Source of the DNA: Saccharopolyspora hordei
GTDB taxonomy: Bacteria > Actinomycetota > Actinomycetes > Mycobacteriales > Pseudonocardiaceae
DNA length: 64,000 bases
Reading direction: 5' to 3'
Assembly (NCBI RefSeq): GCF_013410345.1
Contig: NZ_JACCFJ010000001.1
Span: 3,509,001 to 3,573,000, forward strand
Shown piece after piece: positions 19,463 through 28,868 of this stretch. Both the position numbers and the translations under genes were made by a program. The notes under the pieces are model-generated. The model was not told the origin of the DNA. It ran no database searches and saw only the letters and a program-made list of their open reading frames with translations. Numbering within the stretch: the first letter of the stretch is position 1; each line of letters starts with the position of its first letter.

Positions 19463-21142
19463 TCAGCGCCGCACCAGGCGGGCCAGCCGCTCCACCGCGG
19501 GAGCGAGCTCCGGTGCCCGCAGCAGCGCCAGCGTGGCGACGCTGACCCCGAGCACCACGACCGTGTGCACGACCAGCGCCAGCCACGCGTCCGCGGTGGT
19601 GCCGAGCGGGCCGGAGGCGCTGCGCGCGGCCGCGACCACCGCGGTGGAGCAGGCGCACCCGAACGCGGTGGCCAGCACGCTGCGACCGATCCCGGCGAGC
19701 GTGCTGCGGGTCCGCAGCCGGCCGAGCCGGCGGCGCAGCCAGACGTGCCCGAGGACCGCGCCGACGACGAAGCTCGCCGACATCGCCGCGGTCACCCCGA
19801 CCACCAGGTCACGGGGGTCCGCGGTGGCCAGCACCAGGTAGCACAGCCCGCTGCGCACCGCGACCATGACCACGTTGATCCAGGTCGGGGTGCGCGCGTC
19901 GTGCATCGCGTAGAAGGCGCGCAGCTGCAGCATCGTGATGGCGAACGGCACCACCCCGGCCGCCGCCGCGGCGAGGGCGACCCCGAGCCGGTCGGCGGCG
20001 GCCACATCGCTGGCGCCCAGCGAGAAGAAGGCCACGGCGAGCGGGCCGCCCGCGACGACCAGCAGGGCGCTGACCGGCATCAGCAGCACCGAGCTCATCC
20101 GCGTGCCCAGCTCCAGGTCGGCGACGAAGGCGGGGGTGTCCTCGGCGGCGGCCGCCTTGCTGATCCGGGGCATCAGGGCGGTCAGCAGCGAGACGCCGAG
20201 CACCCCGTAGGGCACCTGCGACAGCAGCCAGGCGTAGTTGAACGTCGCGACGCTGCCGGGGGTGCCTTGGCTGGTCACGCGGGTGATCACCACCATGCCG
20301 GCCTGGCTGACCAGTGTGTAGAGCACGACCCACCCGGCCAGCCCGCCGAACTCCGACAGCCGCCGGTCCCACCCCCAGCGCCACCGGTAGCGGAAGCCGC
20401 TGCGCCGCAGCGACACCACCATGATCACCGCCTGCGCGGTGATGCCCAGTGCGGTGCCGATGCCCAGCACCAGCAGCTTCGGTTCGCCCATCCGCACCGG
20501 GTGGGTGGAGATCGCACCGGGCACCAGCGCGTACACCACGACGGTGGTGATCACGACGAGGTTGTTGACCACCGGCGCCCAGGCGGGCGTGCCGAACACC
20601 CCGCGCACGTTGAGGATCGCCTGCAGCAGCGCGGACAGCCCGTAGCAGACGATGCCCGGCAGCAGCAGGTAGGCGAACGCGGTGGTCAGCGCCGCGTTGG
20701 CCCGGGTGTCCGGGCCGAGGTAGAGCTCGGTGAGCAGGGGCGCGGCGGCCACCGCGGCCGTGGTGGCCGCGACCAGCAGCACCCCGCCCATGGTGATCAG
20801 CCAGCGGGCGTACTCGGTGCCCTGCTCCGGGCCGCGCTGCTGCGCGCGCACCAGCAGCGGCACGGCCACGCTGGTGAGCACACCGCCGAGCAGCAGCTCG
20901 TTGACCACGGTGGGCAGCGTGTTGGCCACCGTGTAGGAGTCGTTCACCACACCGAGGCCGAGCACCGCGACCAGCAGGACCTTCGCCAACAGCCCGCTGA
21001 CCCGACTGGTGGCGGTGGCCACGGCCATCGTCGCGCTCGCGCGGACCAGCGAGGGTGACCTGGATTCGGCCTGGTCGACCACGTTCCTCCCCAGTGTCGG
21101 CGGCTCCCCGTGGGAGCCGGCCAGCTCTGCTGACGGTGCCAC
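19463..21142 (-). CDS. murJ: Lipid II flippase MurJ (MviN family)
   Basis: The 559-aa integral membrane protein has about 14 hydrophobic helices. The N-terminal ASATMAVATATSRVSGLLAK, then NDSYTVANTLPTVVNELLLGG, is the MurJ/MviN family signature in the MOP exporter fold. Its job is flipping lipid-linked peptidoglycan precursor to the outer face. It converges on murT-gatD, which modify the same precursor. The GTG at 21142 opens the longest frame; a GTG at 21082 has GGGGAGG 3 nt ahead and would drop 20 non-conserved residues, so the true start may be there. Confidence 0.92.
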   Translation of the reverse strand: MAPSAELAGSHGEPPTLGRNVVDQAESRSPSLVRASATMAVATATSRVSGLLAKVLLVAVLGLGVVNDSYTVANTLPTVVNELLLGGVLTSVAVPLLVRAQQRGPEQGTEYARWLITMGGVLLVAATTAAVAAAPLLTELYLGPDTRANAALTTAFAYLLLPGIVCYGLSALLQAILNVRGVFGTPAWAPVVNNLVVITTVVVYALVPGAISTHPVRMGEPKLLVLGIGTALGITAQAVIMVVSLRRSGFRYRWRWGWDRRLSEFGGLAGWVVLYTLVSQAGMVVITRVTSQGTPGSVATFNYAWLLSQVPYGVLGVSLLTALMPRISKAAAAEDTPAFVADLELGTRMSSVLLMPVSALLVVAGGPLAVAFFSLGASDVAAADRLGVALAAAAAGVVPFAITMLQLRAFYAMHDARTPTWINVVMVAVRSGLCYLVLATADPRDLVVGVTAAMSASFVVGAVLGHVWLRRRLGRLRTRSTLAGIGRSVLATAFGCACSTAVVAAARSASGPLGTTADAWLALVVHTVVVLGVSVATLALLRAPELAPAVERLARLVRR

Positions 21143-21217
21143 GGATCACCCGGATCCGCCGGACGAGCGCGGTCCGTGGCAACCTGATCGCACGGGCGTG
21201 GGAACGGGGGAACGACG

Positions 21218-21691
21218 ATGGTCGTGGTCGGTGGCCTGCTGCTGGTGGCCGGAGCGGTGGTGGCGATCGTGCTCGGCGGCGACGCGCCGGGCGGCTGGTT
21301 GCTGCCGGTGGGGCTGCTCGCCGCCGGGCTGGGCGTGCTCGTCGCCGGGGCGGTGGCCGCGGTGCGGCGTCGGGTGCCGCTGCTGGCGGCGGTCCGCGCG
21401 CACCGGGCGACGCCGGTGGGCGGGCCGCTGCGCAGGGCGCGGGCGGTCCCCGGGATGCTGGTGGCGACGGCGCGCGGGCGCAACCCGGTGCTGCCGCGCT
21501 ACCAGTTGCTGCTGTGGCTGGTGGCGCTGGCCTACCTGGTGTCGCCGATCGACTTCATCCCCGACTTCCTGCCCCTGCTGGGCATCGGCGACGACATCGG
21601 CGTGGGGGCCTGGCTGCTGACCGGCCTGTACGCCGAGTCGGGCAACTACCTGGCCGCGCTGGAGCAGCGTCGCGAGGCGGACTCGGAGTAG
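21218..21691 (+). CDS. DUF1232 (YkvA-like) membrane protein
   Basis: The 157-aa protein has two N-terminal transmembrane helices (residues 2-20 and 28-50). The C-terminal DUF1232 signature is LVALAYLVSPIDFIPDFLPLLGIGDD around residues 108-133, which pairs two helices with a conserved SPIDFIPD turn. Function is unknown in the family. It starts 75 nt from the divergent murJ gene and ends 3 nt before the convergent DoxX stop. Confidence 0.85.
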   Translation: MVVVGGLLLVAGAVVAIVLGGDAPGGWLLPVGLLAAGLGVLVAGAVAAVRRRVPLLAAVRAHRATPVGGPLRRARAVPGMLVATARGRNPVLPRYQLLLWLVALAYLVSPIDFIPDFLPLLGIGDDIGVGAWLLTGLYAESGNYLAALEQRREADSE

Positions 21692-21693
21692 CG

Positions 21694-22128
21694 TCAGCTC
21701 TCGCTCGGCACCCGCTCGGTCCTGCGGGTGCGCAGGCGGCCGAAGAGCGCGTGGTCGAGGGACCACCGGCCCCCGTTGAACCCCAGCGCCAGGGCGGCGA
21801 CCCCGATGGCCATCGGCAGCTCGAAACCCTCGGGGGAGAACAGGCCGTGGGGCAGGTGCACGAAGAACACCGCGCCCGCCATGATGAAGGCGATGAGGAG
21901 TCCGGCCAGCGGCAGCAGCAGTCCGAGGACGAGGAACGCCCCGCCGACCAGCTCCACCAGCGCGGTGAACCAGGCGGCCAGCTGCGGCAGCGGGATGCCG
22001 GTGGAGGCGAAGCCGCGTCCGACCGCCTCGATGCCGTAGTCGGCCAGCTTCTGCCACCCGTGCGCGACGAGGATGATGCCGATGCCGAGGCGGCCGATGA
22101 AGGCGAAGAAGTCGCTCACCGCGTGCAT
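21694..22128 (-). CDS. DoxX-family membrane protein
   Basis: A 144-aa four-helix membrane protein. Typical DoxX features are the N-terminal GRLGIGIILVAHGWQKL, the middle FTALVELVGGAFLVLGLLLPLAGLLI and a short polar C-terminus ending RTERVPSES. Family members act near thiol or quinone oxidation in various bacteria, but no specific role can be given here. The ATG at 22128 is preceded by GGAGGCAACC. Confidence 0.85.
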   Translation of the reverse strand: MHAVSDFFAFIGRLGIGIILVAHGWQKLADYGIEAVGRGFASTGIPLPQLAAWFTALVELVGGAFLVLGLLLPLAGLLIAFIMAGAVFFVHLPHGLFSPEGFELPMAIGVAALALGFNGGRWSLDHALFGRLRTRRTERVPSES

Positions 22129-22253
22129 GGTTGCCTCCTGCTCTGCGGTGGACCCGTCAGGTCCGGGCACCCACCAGTCTGGGCGCTGGGCAGGAGGCGG
22201 ACATCTCGGCGCGGGGGCCGGGCCGGTACGCGCGCCCGGCCCCCGCCGCGGGG

Positions 22254-23411
22254 TCAGCCCTTGAGCAGGGAGCGGGCCATCACCATGCGCTGGACCTGGT
22301 TGGTGCCCTCGTAGATCTGGGTGATCTTGGCGTCGCGCATCATCCGCTCGACCGGGAAGTCGCGGGTGTACCCGGCGCCGCCGAACAGCTGCACCGCGTC
22401 GGTGGTGACCTCCATGGCCACGTCGGAGGCGAAGCACTTCGCCGCGGCGGAGATGAAGCCGAGGTTCGGTTCACCGCGTTCGGCGCGCGCGGCCGCGAGG
22501 TAGACCAGGTTGCGGGCGGCCTCGATCTTCATCGCCATGTCGGCGAGCATGAACTGCACGCCCTGGAAGTCGGCGATCGCCTTGCCGAACTGCTTGCGCT
22601 CCTTGACGTAGTCCACCGCCGCGTCCAGCGCGCCCTGGGCGATGCCCACGGCCTGCGCGCCGATGGTGGGGCGGGTGTGGTCGAGGGTGCGCAGTGCCGT
22701 CTTGAAGCCGGTGCCGGGCTCGCCGATGATCCGGTCGGCCGGGATCGTGCAGTCCTCGAAGTACAGCTCCGCGGTCGGCGAGCCCTTGATGCCGAGCTTC
22801 TTCTCCTTGGGCCCCACCACGAAGCCGGGGTCGTCGGCGTGCACGACGAACGCGCTGATGCCGTTGGCGCGCTTGTCCGGGTCGGTCACCGCCATCACGG
22901 TGTACCAGGTGGACTCGCCGCCGTTGGTGATCCAGCACTTGCTGCCGTTGAGCACCCAGTGGTCGCCGTCCAGCCGGGCCCGGGTCTTCATCGAGGCGGC
23001 GTCGGAACCGGCCTCGCGCTCGGACAGCGCGTAGGAGGCCATCGCCTCACCGGAGGCGATCGAGGGCAGCACCTTCTTCTTCAGCTCCTCGGAGCCGGAC
23101 AGCAGGATCGGCATGGTGCCGAGCTTGTTCACCGCCGGGATCAGCGAGGACGAGGCGCAGACGCGCGCCACCTCCTCGATGACGATGCAGGTGGCGACCG
23201 AGTCGGCGCCCTGCCCCTCGTAGGCCTCCGGGACGTGCACCGCGGCGAACCCGGCCTTGACCAGTGCCTCGCGCGCCTCCCGCGGGAAGCGCTCCTGCTC
23301 GTCCACCTCAGCCGCGTGCGGTGCGATCTCCTTCTCGGCCAGGTCGCGGATCGCCTCGCGGAGTGCTTCGTGCTCCTCGGCCAGCTGGTAGGTGCCGAAG
23401 TCGGGGTTCAC
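22254..23411 (-). CDS. Acyl-CoA dehydrogenase
   Basis: The 385-aa FAD enzyme introduces a 2,3-double bond in acyl-CoA. It carries SYALSEREAGSDAASMKT and WITNGGEST, the acyl-CoA dehydrogenase signature 1 region. The second signature, QLFGGAGYTRDFPVERMMRDAKITQIYEGTNQVQ, contains the catalytic-base Glu (IYEGT). I chose the GTG at 23411 since GGAGG lies 6 nt before it; the frame upstream is not family-like. It diverges from a TetR regulator across 140 nt that hold a GGCACTGAGTGCC palindrome, suggesting control by that regulator. Confidence 0.95.
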   Translation of the reverse strand: MNPDFGTYQLAEEHEALREAIRDLAEKEIAPHAAEVDEQERFPREAREALVKAGFAAVHVPEAYEGQGADSVATCIVIEEVARVCASSSLIPAVNKLGTMPILLSGSEELKKKVLPSIASGEAMASYALSEREAGSDAASMKTRARLDGDHWVLNGSKCWITNGGESTWYTVMAVTDPDKRANGISAFVVHADDPGFVVGPKEKKLGIKGSPTAELYFEDCTIPADRIIGEPGTGFKTALRTLDHTRPTIGAQAVGIAQGALDAAVDYVKERKQFGKAIADFQGVQFMLADMAMKIEAARNLVYLAAARAERGEPNLGFISAAAKCFASDVAMEVTTDAVQLFGGAGYTRDFPVERMMRDAKITQIYEGTNQVQRMVMARSLLKG

Positions 23412-23506
23412 CGGGTACCTCCTCGCTCCCGCCGCCGTGCCGGGTGGGAGTAGTCCGTCGCGGGTCCGCGCAGCTCGCGGACGCTCATTGCGAGCGCCAT
23501 CGTAAC

Positions 23507-23519
23507 GGCACTGAGTGCC
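23507..23519. promoter_or_regulatory. Operator-like palindrome between acyl-CoA dehydrogenase and tetR
   Basis: The perfect palindrome GGCACT-G-AGTGCC lies 32 nt before the tetR start and 96 nt before the divergent dehydrogenase start. The same arms recur just past the tetR stop (24302-24314), which points to a TetR binding site. Confidence 0.65.
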
Positions 23520-23551
23520 ACTAGCAACGCGCCCCGGTGTAGCATCCGGCC

Positions 23552-24295
23552 ATGCCCGAGGTTGCGACACCTGCGCCCAGACCCCGCTCCGGCCGCACCG
23601 CGCACGGCCGCCGACGGGTGCGCAGTGCCCTGGCGCTGGCCGCGCTCGAGCTGTTCGCGGCGCAGGGCTTCGAGGCGACCACGGTGGACCAGATCGCGGA
23701 CGCGGCCGGGGTCGGCCGCCGCACGTTCTTCCGCTACTTCCGGTCCAAGGAGGACGTCGTCTTCCCCGGGCACGACGAGCGCCTGGCCGAGGTGGTCGAG
23801 CTGCTCGACGGCGCCGACCCGCACGCCGACCCGTTGGCGGTGCTCGGGCGCACGGCCGAGCACGTGCTGGAGATGTACCTGGCCGAACCGGAGGTCTCGC
23901 TCAAGCGCTTCGAGCTCACCCGCGCGGTGCCGTCGTTGCGGGACAAGGAGATCGCGAGCATAGACCGCTACCAGCGGGTGTTCGCGCGCTACCTGCGCGC
24001 CCGCTTCGCGGGGGAGCCCGGTGGGGACCTGCGCGCCGCGGTGCTGGCGGCGGCGGTCGTGGCCGCGCACAACCACGTGCTCCGGCAGTGGCTGAAGAGC
24101 GGGGGAGAGCTGGACGCCCGGCGGCGGCTGCACGAGGCGGTCCAGCAGCTGACCACGACGCTGCCCGGGCGGCCGGCAGCGGAGCAGCCGGCGGCGGCGG
24201 GGGAGGAGACCGTGGTCGTCGGCGTGGTCCGCACCTCGGCCCCGGCGGACGCGGTGCGCAAGAAGATCGAGGAAACCCTCCGCGAACTCCGGTGA
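23552..24295 (+). CDS. TetR-family regulator of the acyl-CoA dehydrogenase region
   Basis: The 247-aa protein has an N-terminal HTH (LELFAAQGFEATTVDQIADAAGVGRRTFFRYFRSKEDV, residues 31-70) of classic TetR form, followed by a helical ligand domain and an unusual extended C-terminal tail (residues 205-247) rich in Ala/Pro then charged. The divergent partner is an acyl-CoA dehydrogenase, so an acyl-CoA ligand is a plausible guess. Matching palindromes occur at both ends of the gene. The ATG at 23552 lies close to a TAGCAT -10-like box, so the leader is very short. Confidence 0.88.
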   Translation: MPEVATPAPRPRSGRTAHGRRRVRSALALAALELFAAQGFEATTVDQIADAAGVGRRTFFRYFRSKEDVVFPGHDERLAEVVELLDGADPHADPLAVLGRTAEHVLEMYLAEPEVSLKRFELTRAVPSLRDKEIASIDRYQRVFARYLRARFAGEPGGDLRAAVLAAAVVAAHNHVLRQWLKSGGELDARRRLHEAVQQLTTTLPGRPAAEQPAAAGEETVVVGVVRTSAPADAVRKKIEETLRELR

Positions 24296-24296
24296 C

Positions 24297-24319
24297 CGAG
24301 CGGCACTCAGTGCCGCTCG
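24297..24319. promoter_or_regulatory. 23-bp perfect palindrome after tetR, containing the same GGCACT-N-AGTGCC arms
   Basis: Arms of 11 nt (CGAGCGGCACT and its complement) flank one central C. The inner 13 bp match the upstream palindrome at 23507 except for the centre base. It begins one base after the tetR stop. No T-run follows, so an operator is at least as likely as a terminator. Confidence 0.55.
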
Positions 24320-24353
24320 CGAGGACTGCGGCAGTTCGGGTCAACGATGTCCA

Positions 24354-24374
24354 TCGCTTCAGTGTCGACCAAAA
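24354..24374 (+). repeat. Dispersed intergenic motif copy 1
   Basis: TCGCTTCAGTG, five bases, CAAAA. The same arrangement is found at 33665-33685 and 38989-39009. It sits between the tetR end and the Tn3 left end. Confidence 0.5.
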
Positions 24375-24438
24375 TCTCACCACACGACGAGCTCGGCGCC
24401 CGGGTCTGCGCCTGACCTCCGCCTGGACGCACGAGCGC

Positions 24439-24477
24439 GGGGTCGCCGTAGTACTCGCCGAAAATCGGGCGGATATG
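24439..24477 (+). repeat. Tn3 left terminal inverted repeat
   Basis: 39 bp starting GGGGTCGCCGTAGTACTC and ending GGGCGGATATG. It differs from the right repeat only at position 6. Confidence 0.95.
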
Positions 24478-24529
24478 CCTCGCTAGGCTGCTGAGCTGGT
24501 GATCGTCGGGTTCTGGCGGGAGGTACTGG

Positions 24530-27500
24530 TTGGCCACGCAGGTGTTCACCGACGCGGAGCTGGAGGGGCTGCGGAGGTTCCCGGAGATCGGCCGGGAGGA
24601 GCTGTTCCGGTTCTTCACGTTGACCCCGGCGGACGTGGCGTTCGTCGATCCCGGCCGTGGTCGGGGGCCGGCGGATCGATTGGGGCTTGCCGTGGCCCTG
24701 TGCTCGTTGCCCTGGCTCGGGTTCGTGCCGGATGACGTGGCCCTCGGCGCCTCGGGCGGCGGTGGCACGGCTGGCGGAGCAACTGGGCGTGGATGCGGAT
24801 GCGATCGGCTCGTATGGGCGGCGTGCGAAGACGCGGACAGATCATCTGCGGCAGGTCGCGCAGTATCTGGGGTGGCGCCCGGCGGGCGCGCTGGAGCTCA
24901 AGGAGCTGGATGAGTTCCTGCTGGCGCGGGCCATGGAGCACGATTCGCCGACGTTGCTGTTCCGGCTGGCCTGCGAGTACCTGATCTCGGCACGGGTGAT
25001 CCGCCCGGGCCCGGTGACGGTGGTCGAGCGAGTCGCGCACGCCCGCGAGGTTGCGCGGCAGGAGACGTTCGACCGGCTGGCCCGCGAGTTCACCGACGAG
25101 CGCCGTGCCGCGCTGGACGGTCTGCTGGTGGTGGACTCGACGATCGGGATGACGCGGCTGCGGTGGCTGTGCACCGGGCCGGTGGAGGCCTCGCCCGCGG
25201 CGGTGAAGACCGAGATCTCCAAACTGGAGTTCCTACGCGCCATGGGCGCGGAAACCCTGGATCTGTCGGTGCTGCCGGCGGAACGGCGGCGGTTCCTGGC
25301 CACGATGGGCCGTCGACTGACTGCCCAGGCATTACAACGTCGCGAGCCGGAGCGTCGGTATCCGGTCCTGGCCACGGTGTTGGCGCAGTCGGCCACGGAG
25401 GTGCTCGACGAGGTGGTGCAACTGTTCGACCAGGCGCTGTCGGCGCGGGAGAGCAAGGCCGGACACACCATGCGGGACGCGCTGGCCGAGCGCGCCCGCT
25501 CCGGGGAAGACCGCCAAGAGCTGTTGGACGACCTACTCGAGGTCATCTTCGATGTGGGGATCAGTGATGACCAGGTCGGCGGGTTGATCCGAGGCGAACG
25601 GATCGGGTGGCAACGGCTACGCGACGCCCAGTCGACTGCGTTGCCTCCGCTGCCGCGGGATCACGGGCATCTGGCCGCGCTGGACGGCTCGTACAGCTAT
25701 CTGCGGCAGTTCACCCCGCAGGTGCTGGAGGCCGTCGGGTTTTCCGGCGGCACCGCCGCGGCCGAGCTACTGCGGGCGGTGGAGATCCTGGCCGAGCTCA
25801 ATGCGACCGGCGCCCGCAAGGTCCCGGCGCACGCGCCGACGGGGTTCGTCCCGACCCGCTGGCGTGGTTACCTCGACGAGGCCGCCAAGACGGGCAGCAG
25901 CACCGCCTACCGGCACTATTGGGAGCTTGCCACGTTGCTGGCCCTGCGGGACGGGCTGCGCACCGGGGATGTATTCGTGCCCGGCTCGCGTCGCTACTCC
26001 GATCCGGCCGCCTACCTGCTCACGCCGGACACGTGGGCGGCGCAGCGGGGCCAGTTCTGCTCTCTGGTCGGCAAACCCGCGGATGCCTCCAAGGCGCTGG
26101 CCGAGGTCGAAGATGAGCTGCACACGGCGCTGGGCGACCTGGAAACCACGCTCGCCGACGGCGACGGCCCGGCGCGCCTGGACGACGACGGCGAGCTGGT
26201 GATCTCTCCGCTGTCGGCCGAAGACATCCCGGCCGAGGCTACGGCGTTGAAGGCCGAGCTGACCGAGATGCTGCCGTTCGCGCCGATCGTGTCCCTGCTC
26301 ATCGAGATGGACCAGCGCACCGGGTTCCTGGACTGCTTCACCCACGCCGGCGGCAAGCAGACCCGCAGCCCGGAGCTCAAGCGCAACCTCATCGCGGTGC
26401 TGCTCGCCCACTCGACCAACCTCGGACTTACACGCATGGCCGATGCCTGCGGCATCTCCTACGACATCCTGGCCTTCACCGCCGAGTGGTACGTACGGGA
26501 AGAGACACTGCGCGCGGCGAACCTGGCGCTGATCGGCTACCACCAGCAGCTGCCGCTGACGGCGATCTTCGGCTCCGGCACCCTGTCCTCCAGTGACGGG
26601 CAGCGGTTCCCCACCCGCGGCAAATCGGTCACCGCCCGAGCCATGAGCAGGTACTTCGCGAACGAGGGCCTGTCGACCTACACGCACGTGACCGACCAGC
26701 ACACCACCTACGGCACGAAGGTCATCGTGGCGACCAAGCGCGAAGCCCACTACGTGCTCGACGACATCCTCGGCAACGCCACCGACATCCCCATCACCGA
26801 GCACGCCACCGACACCCACGGGGTCACCCTGGTCAACTTCGGACTGTTCGACCTACTGGGATTGCAGCTGTCCCCGCGCATCCGCGACCTCGGCAAGATC
26901 ACACTGCACCGGACCGAGGCGAAATCGCAGGTGACCTCAGCGTTCCCGCACGCGGGGCCGCTGTTGACCCGGCGGGCCAACCTCGATCTCATCGCCGCCC
27001 ACTGGGACGATCTACTGCGGCTGGCCGGGTCGCTGAAGTTCGGGCACGCCACCGCCTCGCTGCTGGTCGGCAAGCTCTCCGCCTCCAGCCGGCAAAACTC
27101 CCTGGCCGCAGCGCTCAAGGAGTACGGAGCACTGCGCAGAACGATCTACACCGCCCGCTACCTGTCGGACCCGGCGTACCGGCGCAAGATCTCCCGCCAG
27201 CTCAACAAGGGCGAGTCGCTGCACGCCTTGAAGCGCGACCTGCTCTACGCCCACGAGGGCACCATCCGCGCCCGGCACCTGGAAGCCCAGACCGAGCAGG
27301 CGTGGTGTCTGACGTTGGTGACCAACGCGGTGGTGACCTGGACGACCGAGTACTACAGCCTGGCCGTGGAATCGATGCGCCGCTCCGGACGCCGCATCGA
27401 CGACGAGGTCCTGGCCCACATCTCCCCAGCGCACAGCGAGAACATCAACTTCTTCGGCTCCATCGACGTCGACATCGACGGCGAACTCGCCCAACTCGGC

Positions 27501-27545
27501 CCCACCGGCTACCGGCCACTGCGCATCGGCGACACCCTCTTCTAA
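24530..27545 (+). pseudogene. tnpA: Tn3-family transposase, frameshifted near the N-terminus
   Basis: The full-length product would be about 1,004 aa. The N-terminus starts at a TTG (24530, GGGAGG upstream) with FTDAELEGLRRFPEIGREEL, the DUF4158 domain, as far as FVPDDVA. The family sequence then continues one base out of frame as SAPRAAVARLAEQLGV and runs to the end with the DDE_Tnp_Tn3 domain (FGSGTLSSSDGQRF, ATKREAHYVLDD, HAGGKQTRSPELKRNLIAVLLAHSTN). The shift maps to the CCC run at 24741-24743, where one C is extra. It may be a real inactivation, a recoding site or a sequence error; the perfect terminal repeats and target duplication argue for recent activity. Confidence 0.9.
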
Positions 27546-27619
27546 GCGCCAGACCGCCAAGACACCCGTACGCAAGCGGATCGCCTTGCGAACCAGTAAG
27601 GCATGAATTCCCCGGCAGG

Positions 27620-27658
27620 CATATCCGCCCGGGTTTCGGCGAGCACTACGGCCTCCAG
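27620..27658 (-). repeat. Internal third copy of the Tn3 inverted repeat, decayed
   Basis: Oriented like the right end, it starts CATATCCGCCCG and matches the terminal right repeat at 32 of 39 positions. It lies 75 nt after the transposase stop. This looks like the former right end of a smaller, transposase-only element of about 3.2 kb. Confidence 0.85.
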
Positions 27659-27704
27659 GGAGCGGACGCTTGCTGCTGGAGGGAACCATCGGTGGAGTAA
27701 CCGG

Positions 27705-28868
27705 TTATGTTTCTGCGGAACCGCCACGGCCTTCTTGCTGTTCACGTCGGGTCTGTGTGTCGTGCAGGACCTGGCGGCGTTCGCGTTCGCGGTAGCTGAA
27801 GGCGGCTTCGCGGATCGAGTTTTCACTTTCGAAGCCGGAACCGACGGCGCCGGCAACAGTGGCCGCCGCGGTGACCAGCAGCATGACGACGGCATAGTCA
27901 CCGAATCCGAGTCCGGGCCCGATGTACTGGCCGAACACCTCAGGGGTGAGGACAACACTGGCCGCGATCAGGTTGACGACGTAGAGCGCCCCGTACATGC
28001 ACCCCACTCCGATGATCAGGGTCAGCACCGTGGAAGCGTTGAACAACACCGCCTGCTCGCGTTCGTGCACGGGCCGGCCCATGGTCTGCTCCCACAGCCG
28101 GTGATAGGCGATGAGCCAAGCGACCATGACAGCCACCGACCCGAGCACCGCGGCCAGCAGGCGCAGTGGCCCCATCGTGCTGGCCAGTCGCCAGACCGAC
28201 GTACTGATCAAGTAGAACGCGCTGAACGCGAACGCCCCCACCAGCGGCCCGGTCAATCCGAACACCAGCCGCCACGGACGGTTGTCCCGAACCATGCCGA
28301 TCAACAGCCGCACCATGCCTCGCGAGGCCAGCACGCGCACGTCGACGTCGCGTTGCTCCGGGGTGACCCGCTGGAAGCGGTTGGCCAGCCAGGGCAGTCG
28401 GCGACGCCGGTGCTCCTCGGTCCCCTCCGAGGGAGTACCCCGGCTGCGCATGTCGACGACGAGCTGGGTCACCACACCTCGCACCCGGCGGCGCAACGCC
28501 ATGCCTCCGAATGCCGGTAGCGACACCACCAGGACCCTGCGCTCGTTGCTCATATCGGCCACGATGGGCTGCCGGCCACTACGCAGCGGAAGATCCGTGA
28601 TGCACGCAGCAAGATCCCACCCGTGCTGCCGCATCCGCTCGCTGGCGACGTCCATCATCTCGGTATGGCGGTCGTCACTGGGCGGTAACCGCTCGCGGTG
28701 CACATCCACGCGCCACACGCAGTTGTCCTCCAGCTGCTCGGACAACAGTCTCGGCAAATCATGGGCGAGCTGCTCAGCAATCTGCGCAGGCGCGGCCACC
28801 GGATCAGCCACCACCCCCACAGTCACCGTCTCGATCGAACCGTTCCTCGCATCTTCCGGCATCGTCAT
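27705..28868 (-). CDS. Unknown four-helix membrane protein of transposon cargo
   Basis: The 387-aa protein has a soluble N-terminal half (about 195 residues with VTVGVVADPVAAPAQIAEQL, residues 15-35) and a C-terminal membrane half with four hydrophobic segments (LVFGLTGPLVGAFAFSAFYLI, LLAAVLGSVAVMVAWLIA, LTLIIGVGCMYGALYVVNLI and YAVVMLLVTAAATVAGAVGS). It ends in a charged tail with RERERRQ. I do not recognise a named family. The ATG at 28868 has GGGGAG 7 nt upstream and overlaps the stop of the upstream small frame (ATGA). Codon use is less GC-biased than in the flanking chromosome, in line with transfer. Confidence 0.75.
   Translation of the reverse strand: MTMPEDARNGSIETVTVGVVADPVAAPAQIAEQLAHDLPRLLSEQLEDNCVWRVDVHRERLPPSDDRHTEMMDVASERMRQHGWDLAACITDLPLRSGRQPIVADMSNERRVLVVSLPAFGGMALRRRVRGVVTQLVVDMRSRGTPSEGTEEHRRRRLPWLANRFQRVTPEQRDVDVRVLASRGMVRLLIGMVRDNRPWRLVFGLTGPLVGAFAFSAFYLISTSVWRLASTMGPLRLLAAVLGSVAVMVAWLIAYHRLWEQTMGRPVHEREQAVLFNASTVLTLIIGVGCMYGALYVVNLIAASVVLTPEVFGQYIGPGLGFGDYAVVMLLVTAAATVAGAVGSGFESENSIREAAFSYRERERRQVLHDTQTRREQQEGRGGSAET

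Noticed and set aside
24297-24319. Palindrome as a simple terminator of tetR
   Set aside because: No U-run and its core matches the upstream operator-like site, so terminator alone does not explain it.
24439-27658. Transposase plus internal end as the whole transposon
   Set aside because: The outer right end at 32408 is a better match and has the AGCGC duplication; the internal copy is decayed and has no matching flank.
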